Positions 1 through 4,182 of a stretch of 5,392 nucleotides of DNA are shown in pieces. The notes beneath the pieces were generated by a model that was given only the letters and a program-made list of their open reading frames with translations, was not told the DNA's origin and searched no databases. Numbering within the stretch: position 1 is the stretch's first letter; each line of letters begins with the position of its first letter. Source of the stretch: Streptosporangiaceae bacterium (GTDB lineage: Bacteria > Actinomycetota > Actinomycetes > Streptosporangiales > Streptosporangiaceae); NCBI GenBank assembly GCA_030040815.1, contig JASHSZ010000469.1, positions 1 to 5,392 of the forward strand, written 5' to 3'. A program made the position numbers and the translations under genes.

Positions 1-165
1 ATGCTCGGCGACGCGGTAGCGGCCAAGCAGAGCTCCGGCGAGGCGAAGGAGTCGCTCGAGGTCGTGGACGTGGCCCAGCTCCTGGTCCGCTCGGTTCAGC
101 CGGCCGCCATGGCCGCCGGGCCAGGACCGGACGGCGCAGCCGCTGACACCGACGACCACACGTGA
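1..165 (+). CDS. C-terminal end of an upstream gene (partial, product uncertain)
   Basis: Frame 1 is open from the window edge to a TGA at 163-165 and gives 54 codons. Nearly all codons end in G or C, as in the certain genes of this window, so I take it as real coding sequence cut by the window edge; the ATG at position 1 need not be the true start. The visible tail reads roughly as a short helical stretch (AVAAKQSSGEAKESLEVVD), then AQLLVRSVQ, then a Gly/Pro/Ala/Asp-rich end typical of a disordered C-terminus. The pattern of AK, G, E, then VVD and a short helix faintly resembles the C-terminal tail of bacterial Ku end-joining proteins, but too little is present to name it. The stop touches the GTG of the TMEM175 gene in the same frame (TGAGTG), so the two are probably co-transcribed and translationally coupled. 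Confidence 0.55.
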   Translation: MLGDAVAAKQSSGEAKESLEVVDVAQLLVRSVQPAAMAAGPGPDGAAADTDDHT

Positions 166-813
166 GTGGACTCCCGGCGAGCTGAGTCGTTCAGCGATGG
201 CGTGTTTGCCGTCGCGATCACGGTGCTGGTTTTCAACCTGCTGCCGATCGCGACCGCGACCGCTCGCTCACTTGACACCCGCTCGCTGCTGCACCAGTGG
301 CCCGCCTACCTGGCTTATGTGGTGAGCTTCCTGACCATCGGGATCATGTGGCTGAACCACCACTGGATGCTCTCGGCGGTGACCAGGGTGAACCGGCCCG
401 TTCTCGTGCTGAATTTGCTCCTGCTCATGGGAGTCGTCGCGATCCCGTTCCCGACGGCGCTCGTCGCGGATCACCTGAACGACAGTGCCGCGGGCAAGGT
501 CGCTGCCGTCACGTACGGGCTGGTGATGATCGCGATTGCGGTCACCTTCGCGTCGCTGTGGTTCTACCTGGCGGCACATCAGCACGAGCTCGGGGCGCGC
601 CGCCGGGTGCGGACGCCCCGGCTGTCGACCCTGCGCTTCACCGCTGGAAACGCGGGCTACCTGGCCGGGACGATCATCGGGCTCTTCGCTCCGGTCGCGG
701 CGCTCATCATCTTCGGACTGCTGGCCGTCTATTACCTGTTCTCGCACCTGCCCGATCCCGCCTCGGACGAGGCAGCCGACGGCGGCGAGGACGGGCCTAC
801 CGAACGGTCCTGA
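166..813 (+). CDS. TMEM175-family integral membrane protein (DUF1211), probable K+ channel
   Basis: The 215-residue protein carries the family signature in its first membrane helix: R5-x3-F9-S-D-G-V-F-A-V-A-I-T (residues 5-19). A second family-typical stretch is W-P-A-Y-L-A-Y at 45-51, followed by WLNHHW at 62-67. About six hydrophobic segments are visible, near residues 11-28, 46-66, 78-100, 112-136, 160-176 and 177-193, followed by an acidic hydrophilic tail. The length fits the single-repeat prokaryotic form. Known bacterial members assemble as tetramers and conduct K+ with a filter built on helix 1 rather than a TVGYG loop; function here is inferred from family. The GTG at 166 directly follows the TGA of the upstream gene, and no Shine-Dalgarno motif is visible, so coupling is likely. 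The next in-frame GTG falls inside the signature and would destroy helix 1. The 3' end overlaps the convergent kinase gene by 17 bp. Confidence 0.88.
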   Translation: MDSRRAESFSDGVFAVAITVLVFNLLPIATATARSLDTRSLLHQWPAYLAYVVSFLTIGIMWLNHHWMLSAVTRVNRPVLVLNLLLLMGVVAIPFPTALVADHLNDSAAGKVAAVTYGLVMIAIAVTFASLWFYLAAHQHELGARRRVRTPRLSTLRFTAGNAGYLAGTIIGLFAPVAALIIFGLLAVYYLFSHLPDPASDEAADGGEDGPTERS

Positions 814-2473
814 CCGGCAGCCAGATGCGCACGCTGGTGCCGCGGCCCTCGACCGAGTCGAGTGTCGCCCGGCCGCCGTGCGCGGTGGCGATGGCCTGCA
901 CGATCGACAGCCCCAGGCCGCTGCCGCTGGTCCGCTCGGCACGTCCGCGCCCGATGCCGCCGGGCGCCGCGCTGCCTCGGTTCCGCGGCGGGAAGGGGAC
1001 GCGCTGCGAGCCAGATCCGCGGCCCCCGAGTTGAGGGCCGACCGCGACCGGATAAGGCGCGGTATCCCTGTCGGCCCCGTTCCCCTCCTGGTAGTGGTCT
1101 CGTCCGGTGGCGGCCGGCTCGTCCGGTGGTGGCCCGGCCCGGTGGAACCGGTCGAAGGCGCGGGCCGCGTCCTCCGGCGACATGCCGGGCCCGGCATCGG
1201 CAACCTCAATCAACACGCCGCCGCGGGCCTCGGCTAGCCGCACCACCGCAGGCGTGCCCGGCGGCGTGTGCTCCCGGACGTTGCCCAGGAGGTTCGCTAG
1301 CACCTGCCGGATCCGTGCCTCGTCTACGACGGCGACTAGGCGGGCCGGGGCTTCGGCGTGCACCGGGCGCCCCGGCTCGACGGCGATCGCATCGGCGACG
1401 GCGTCGCGCACCAGGCTGGCGAGGTCTGTCTCGGCCAGGTCCAGCGAGGAGGTTCGGTCGAGCCGCGCGAGTTCGAGGAGTTCGGACACGAGCATGCTCA
1501 TCCGCTCAGATTCCTGCTCAATCCGGCGCATAGCGTTTGGCAGCTCGTCCGGGCCCAGTGCGCCCTGCCGGTACAGCTCGGCGTAGCCACGGATCGTGGT
1601 GAGCGGGGTGCGCAGCTCGTGCGATGCATCGGCGGCGAACTGACGGACCTTCTGCTCGGACCGCAGCCGCGAGGTGAACGCCTGCTGGATCCGGTCGAGC
1701 ATGGTATTGATGGCCGCACCGAGCCGGCCGATCTCGGTCCGGTCGCCATCGTCCGCCATCCGGGCGGTGAGGTCGCCACCCGAGGTGATCTCGTTGGCCG
1801 TTCTGGTCATCTCGTCGAGCGGCTCCAGGCCCCTGCCGATCAGCCACTCGCCGCCGAGCGCCAGCAGCACGATCAGTGTCATGCCAGTGATCACCTCGGC
1901 GATGACGAAGTCACGGACCTGGCTGCTGCTCGTGCTGACGTCTGTGCCGACAAAAAGGATTGCACCCCGGCCCGGCAGGCCCTGGTCGGCGCCGATCTTT
2001 GCGAACCGGCTGACCACGGCGACGCCTGGGGCCAGGTCGACCGGCTTGCAGCCGGCTCTGGGCAGCTGCTTGCAGTCGAGCCCCTCCAGAATTGCGACGG
2101 CCTCATGGCGGTGGCCGTGCTCGGCCAGCGTCACGGCCTGAGCGACCGCGGTGCCCGTGAGCCACCGGGCGACGGCCGCCGACAGCCGGATCGTCAGCGC
2201 GTCCCTGGTCAGCGACACAACGTCGGATGGCGCCGCAATCGGTACCTCGACGGCGGCGTAGCCGGTCTGGCTCTCGTTCTGTGCCGCCAGCGGGTCCTTG
2301 GCGAGAAGCGTGGCGGCCCCGTTCAGCGTCACGTTGCGGGAAGCCGTCTGTGCGTTCGCCCGGGTGATCACCAGGTACGCGCTGACCGAGCCCATGATCA
2401 CCAGCAAGACGAGGGTGACCGCGACGAGCATCACCAGCATCCGGCCTCGCAGGGAGAGCTTGCGGCGGCGCAC
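797..2473 (-). CDS. Sensor histidine kinase (TrcS/PhoR-like, HAMP-HisKA-HATPase) with enlarged ATP lid
   Basis: The 558-residue membrane kinase phosphorylates the response regulator encoded just upstream. Order: basic N-terminus (RRRKLSLRGR), TM1 about 12-36, extracytoplasmic loop about 37-187, TM2 about 188-213, HAMP about 205-265 (EPLDEM, then DEITSGGDL-like text), dimerisation/HisKA about 275-341 with phosphoacceptor H285 in ASHELRTP, and HATPase about 380-555. The ATPase shows an N box (N394-LLGN398), G1 (DAGPG, 426-430), F box (F440-DRF) and G2 (G517-SGLGL). The only two cysteines of the whole protein, C134 and C142, lie in the outer loop. The lid between F box (ending A446) and G2 is about 70 residues against about 10 in TrcS-like kinases; the extra text is polar and Gly/Pro/Arg-rich. 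The GTG start abuts the regulator's TAG; a weak GGACGGG lies 9 nt upstream, and the basic residues it includes favour it over the ATG at codon 12. Confidence 0.93.
   Translation of the reverse strand: MRRRKLSLRGRMLVMLVAVTLVLLVIMGSVSAYLVITRANAQTASRNVTLNGAATLLAKDPLAAQNESQTGYAAVEVPIAAPSDVVSLTRDALTIRLSAAVARWLTGTAVAQAVTLAEHGHRHEAVAILEGLDCKQLPRAGCKPVDLAPGVAVVSRFAKIGADQGLPGRGAILFVGTDVSTSSSQVRDFVIAEVITGMTLIVLLALGGEWLIGRGLEPLDEMTRTANEITSGGDLTARMADDGDRTEIGRLGAAINTMLDRIQQAFTSRLRSEQKVRQFAADASHELRTPLTTIRGYAELYRQGALGPDELPNAMRRIEQESERMSMLVSELLELARLDRTSSLDLAETDLASLVRDAVADAIAVEPGRPVHAEAPARLVAVVDEARIRQVLANLLGNVREHTPPGTPAVVRLAEARGGVLIEVADAGPGMSPEDAARAFDRFHRAGPPPDEPAATGRDHYQEGNGADRDTAPYPVAVGPQLGGRGSGSQRVPFPPRNRGSAAPGGIGRGRAERTSGSGLGLSIVQAIATAHGGRATLDSVEGRGTSVRIWLPVRTVR
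1099..1134. repeat. Imperfect 19-bp-period tandem duplication inside the kinase gene
   Basis: On the plus strand CTCGTCCGGTGGCGGCC (1099-1115) recurs as CTCGTCCGGTGGTGGCC (1118-1134), with 16 of 17 bases identical and an offset of 19 bp. Because 19 is not a multiple of three, the two copies are read in different frames in the kinase (as PPDE and as TGRD). It lies at the start of the enlarged ATP lid. Confidence 0.8.
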
Positions 2474-3217
2474 CTACGGTGGCCCGTCCGAGCGCTCGGC
2501 GCCGCGCTCTGGTCGCAGGCTGTAGCCGACGCCGCGTTGGGTGTGGATGAGCGGCGGCCCCAGCGGGTCGAGCTTGCGGCGCAGGTAACTCACGTAGGTC
2601 TCGACAATCTGGGAGGCCCCGGAGTAATCCCACCCCCAGATGTTCTCCAGCAGCTGAGCCCTGGTCAGCACCAGGCCCTCGTGCCGCATGAGATAGGCCA
2701 GGAGCCGGAACTCGGTCGGCGACAGCTCGACGGGTATACCGGCCCGGCGCACGGTCCAGCGGTCCTCGTCCAGCTCGAGATCCGCCACCCGCAGCAGCGC
2801 CCCCGCCCGGTCGGGCTGATCCGCGGCAGCCGTCCGGGACGCGCGGCGCAGCACGGCCCGGACGCGCGCGACCAGAGCCTCAACCGAGAAGGGCTTGGTG
2901 ACGTAGTCATCCCCGCCGAGTGCCAGCCCGGTGACAGTGTCCGAGGAGGTGTCGCGCGCGGTCAGGAAGATGACGGGCACCTCGTTGCCGGCCGCCCTGA
3001 GCCGCCTGCACACTTCGAATCCATCCAGGTCCGGAAGCATGACGTCCAGCACGATCAGGTCTGGCCTGGTCGCGTCCGCCTGTCGCAGCGCTTCCCTGGC
3101 GGTGCTGGCCGTGGTCACCGAGCAGCCGTGGAACTTGAGTGCGACCTGCACAAGCTCGCGGATGTTCGGCTCGTCGTCGACGACGAGCACCTGTGGTATC
3201 CGGTCGTTATCTGTCAT
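2474..3217 (-). CDS. OmpR/PhoB-family response regulator (PhoP/TrcR-like)
   Basis: The 247-residue DNA-binding regulator is phosphorylated by the adjacent kinase. Receiver domain about 9-123: acidic pair D14-D15, phosphoacceptor D58 in LIVLDVMLP, T86 in FLTAR, Y105 and K108 in DYVTKPF. A linker at about 124-141 is followed by a winged-helix DNA-binding domain at about 142-236: SPTEFRLLAYL (166-176), recognition helix about 199-216 (QIVETYVSYLRRKL) and wing GVGY (229-232). All catalytic residues are present and the length is normal. It resembles mycobacterial PhoP and TrcR in overall text; I cannot decide between subfamilies, so no symbol is given. The ATG has an AGGA 4 nt upstream. Its TAG stop directly touches the kinase GTG, so the pair is one translational unit. 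The 150-bp gap upstream contains direct repeats that could be its own operator. Confidence 0.95.
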   Translation of the reverse strand: MTDNDRIPQVLVVDDEPNIRELVQVALKFHGCSVTTASTAREALRQADATRPDLIVLDVMLPDLDGFEVCRRLRAAGNEVPVIFLTARDTSSDTVTGLALGGDDYVTKPFSVEALVARVRAVLRRASRTAAADQPDRAGALLRVADLELDEDRWTVRRAGIPVELSPTEFRLLAYLMRHEGLVLTRAQLLENIWGWDYSGASQIVETYVSYLRRKLDPLGPPLIHTQRGVGYSLRPERGAERSDGPP

Positions 3218-3279
3218 GGCGTCCTGGTCGTGGCGTCGAGCGCTCAGCGTCCGAGGCTACCCGCACGAGCGCGAGTATG

Positions 3280-3318
3280 GACCCTGCCGTTTGCCGCCGT
3301 TTGCCGCAGTTACCGGCG
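3280..3318 (-). promoter_or_regulatory. Candidate operator/promoter region of the response regulator gene (10-bp direct repeats)
   Basis: On the plus strand GTTTGCCGCC (3289-3298) is followed immediately by GTTTGCCGCA (3299-3308) and a weaker third unit beginning GTTACCGG (3309-3316). On the minus strand, where the gene is read, the core is GGCAAAC repeated every 10 bp, that is, on one helix face. OmpR/PhoB-family regulators typically bind such head-to-tail repeats with about 10-11 bp spacing. The block lies about 70-100 nt upstream of the regulator's ATG. A possible -10 hexamer, CATACT, sits at 3274-3279 just downstream; no good -35 is visible, as at many activator-dependent promoters. Binding is inferred. 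Confidence 0.4.
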
Positions 3319-3357
3319 CAGGGCAAGGACCTGCCCTGTCGGCAGGCCCTTGCCCTG
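3319..3357 (-). terminator. Strong hairpin after the DUF5666-like gene (probable terminator without U-tract)
   Basis: CAGGGCAAGG (3319-3328) pairs perfectly with CCTTGCCCTG (3348-3357). Inside, after one A/C mismatch, CCTGCC (3330-3335) pairs with GGCAGG (3341-3346) around a 5-nt loop, CTGTC. The stem totals 16 bp in 39 nt. It starts 11 nt after the stop of the DUF5666-like gene. No T-run follows on either strand, which is common for GC-rich actinobacterial terminators. It may instead be an attenuator or an mRNA-stabilising hairpin between this gene and the regulator. Confidence 0.6.
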
Positions 3358-3367
3358 GCGCGGTCGG

Positions 3368-3907
3368 CTAGGAAGTGCTGCGGATCCGGATGAGCCGCGC
3401 GTCGTTGAAGCCGCTGACCAGCGTGCCGATGACGAACACCTGGTCGCCCATGCCGACCGTCGCGGGCTTGCCCGCCTGCCGGACGATCGTGTTGCTCACG
3501 AGGTCCCAGGTCCACGTCGTCCCGTCTTGTGCGGTGACGGTGATGACCGAGCCAGTGTCGGACTCCACGGTCCCCCGCTCGAACACGGCCGTGATGGGTC
3601 CGGACTTGCTATTGAAGGTCACCGTGCCGTGTTCCCCGCCGACGAGGGCGAGCCGCAGCAGCGGATGGGTGCACAGCGCGTGCAGCCTGGTCGCGAGCTT
3701 GAGATGGTTGCCGAGGACGAGTTCCTCGACGAGCTTGGTGCAGCGGGACGGGCCGGTGCCCGTGCTGCTGCCGGTGCCCGTGCTGGTGCTGGAGCTCGGC
3801 GTCGCGGCCGTGCCGTTATTCGCGGTGCTGACCGGCGGGGAGCCCGTCGAAGCCGAGGCGCCGCCAGTCAGCGCGACGCCGATCGCGGCGCCGCTGCCGA
3901 GCAGCAC
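3368..3907 (-). CDS. Exported or membrane-anchored protein with DUF5666-like C-terminal domain; 5' end disrupted or uncertain
   Basis: From the GTG at 3907 the protein has 179 residues: a hydrophobic Gly/Ala-rich stretch (1-18), a Ser/Thr/Gly/Pro linker (about 19-54), a helical part with C56 and C79 (its only cysteines), and a beta-rich end (about 92-177) with FERGTVES, ITVTAQDGTTWTWDL, GDQVFVIGTL and NDARLIRI. The last part matches the general look of DUF5666-type beta domains; function unknown. The start is doubtful: the GTG has no clear Shine-Dalgarno motif and leaves a hydrophobic segment with no positive residues before it. The 14 in-frame codons upstream encode GRTKRIITTSAAGA, just what a signal or anchor needs, but contain no ATG, GTG or TTG and are preceded by an in-frame TAA (3950-3952). 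Beyond that stop the frame continues as the small repeat ORF. Possibly the 3' part of a gene split by a nonsense codon. Confidence 0.72.
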   Translation of the reverse strand: MLLGSGAAIGVALTGGASASTGSPPVSTANNGTAATPSSSTSTGTGSSTGTGPSRCTKLVEELVLGNHLKLATRLHALCTHPLLRLALVGGEHGTVTFNSKSGPITAVFERGTVESDTGSVITVTAQDGTTWTWDLVSNTIVRQAGKPATVGMGDQVFVIGTLVSGFNDARLIRIRSTS

Positions 3908-3949
3908 GGCCCCGGCTGCCGAGGTCGTGATGATTCGCTTGGTCCGGCC

Positions 3950-4090
3950 TTACCAGCGCGGGGACCGCCCCTGGCCGCTCTGCTTGCCCTGGCCGCTCTG
4001 CTTGCCCTGGCCGCTCTGCTTGCCCTGGCCGCTCTGGTTGCTCTGGTTGCCCGGACCGAAGTCCATGGTGTCGTCGTCCATGGCCCTCAT
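3950..4090 (-). CDS. 46-codon ORF with GQGKQS repeats, possibly the split-off N-terminus of the downstream gene
   Basis: ATG at 4088-4090 opens a frame of 46 codons ending in TAA (3950-3952). It starts MRAMDDDTMDFGPG, continues with NQS units and three to four copies of a Gly-Gln-Gly-Lys-Gln-Ser repeat, and ends GRSPRW. Codons end almost only in G or C. The start could instead be the ATG at 4081 (Met4), which has AGGA 8 nt upstream and is then MDDDTMDF; I find that equally likely. No membrane segment or known domain is present: it looks like a disordered, low-complexity cytoplasmic tail. It is in the same frame as the DUF5666-like gene, with only the TAA and 14 codons between, so an acidic, repeat-bearing N-tail followed by a basic patch and an anchor would make one protein of about 240 residues. 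If independent, it is a small protein of unknown role. Confidence 0.55.
   Translation of the reverse strand: MRAMDDDTMDFGPGNQSNQSGQGKQSGQGKQSGQGKQSGQGRSPRW
3971..4051. repeat. 18-bp tandem repeat, 3 perfect copies plus degenerate units
   Basis: Plus-strand unit CTGGCCGCTCTGCTTGCC occurs perfectly at 3971-3988, 3989-4006 and 4007-4024. A fourth copy at 4025-4042 has two changes, and a 9-bp half unit CTGGTTGCC follows (4043-4051). On the minus strand it encodes the GQGKQS repeats in frame. Being 18 bp, copy-number change keeps the frame, so length variation between strains is likely. Confidence 0.95.
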
Positions 4091-4182
4091 CCTGTCCGTC
4101 GACTATGGGTAAGTAGGTCCAGTGACCTGAGAGCTTCCCGGGAACTGCCCCCGAATATCCTTCAGGGCCCGAGACGGCCTCG
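4091..4182 (-). other. Gap between argS and the small repeat ORF, with short palindromes
   Basis: It holds a 10-bp perfect palindrome TTCCCGGGAA (4135-4144) and a small inverted repeat AGGTC-CAGT-GACCT (4115-4128). Right after the argS stop a short stem CGAG/CTCG (4170-4182) is too weak to be a convincing terminator. A possible -10 hexamer, CATAGT (4102-4107, minus strand), lies shortly upstream of the small ORF but has no good -35. The gap is the natural place for a promoter of the downstream genes, though readthrough from argS is also possible. Confidence 0.3.

Noticed and set aside
268..1209. Minus-strand open frame of 313 codons
   Set aside because: It is Arg/Pro/Gly-rich shadow text crossing the antisense of TMEM175 and another frame of the kinase end; both real genes have clear domain motifs.
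536..1237. Plus-strand open frame of 233 codons running past the TMEM175 stop
   Set aside because: It is a different frame over TMEM175 and antisense to the kinase; Arg/Ser/Pro-rich low-complexity text typical of GC-rich shadows.
3207..3515. Minus-strand open frame of 102 codons over the hairpin and repeat region
   Set aside because: It overlaps the end of the DUF5666-like gene in another frame and reads through the hairpin; the protein is Arg/Gly-rich with no domain.
3971..4051. CRISPR-like array
   Set aside because: Units are 18 bp, directly adjacent without spacers, and in frame within an ORF, so this is a coding minisatellite.
3375..4112. Plus-strand open frame of 245 codons with a repeated PWPLCL hydrophobic motif
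   Set aside because: The motif is the antisense reading of the 18-bp repeat; the minus frame ends in a matching membrane and beta-domain layout, and no plus-strand start region is convincing.
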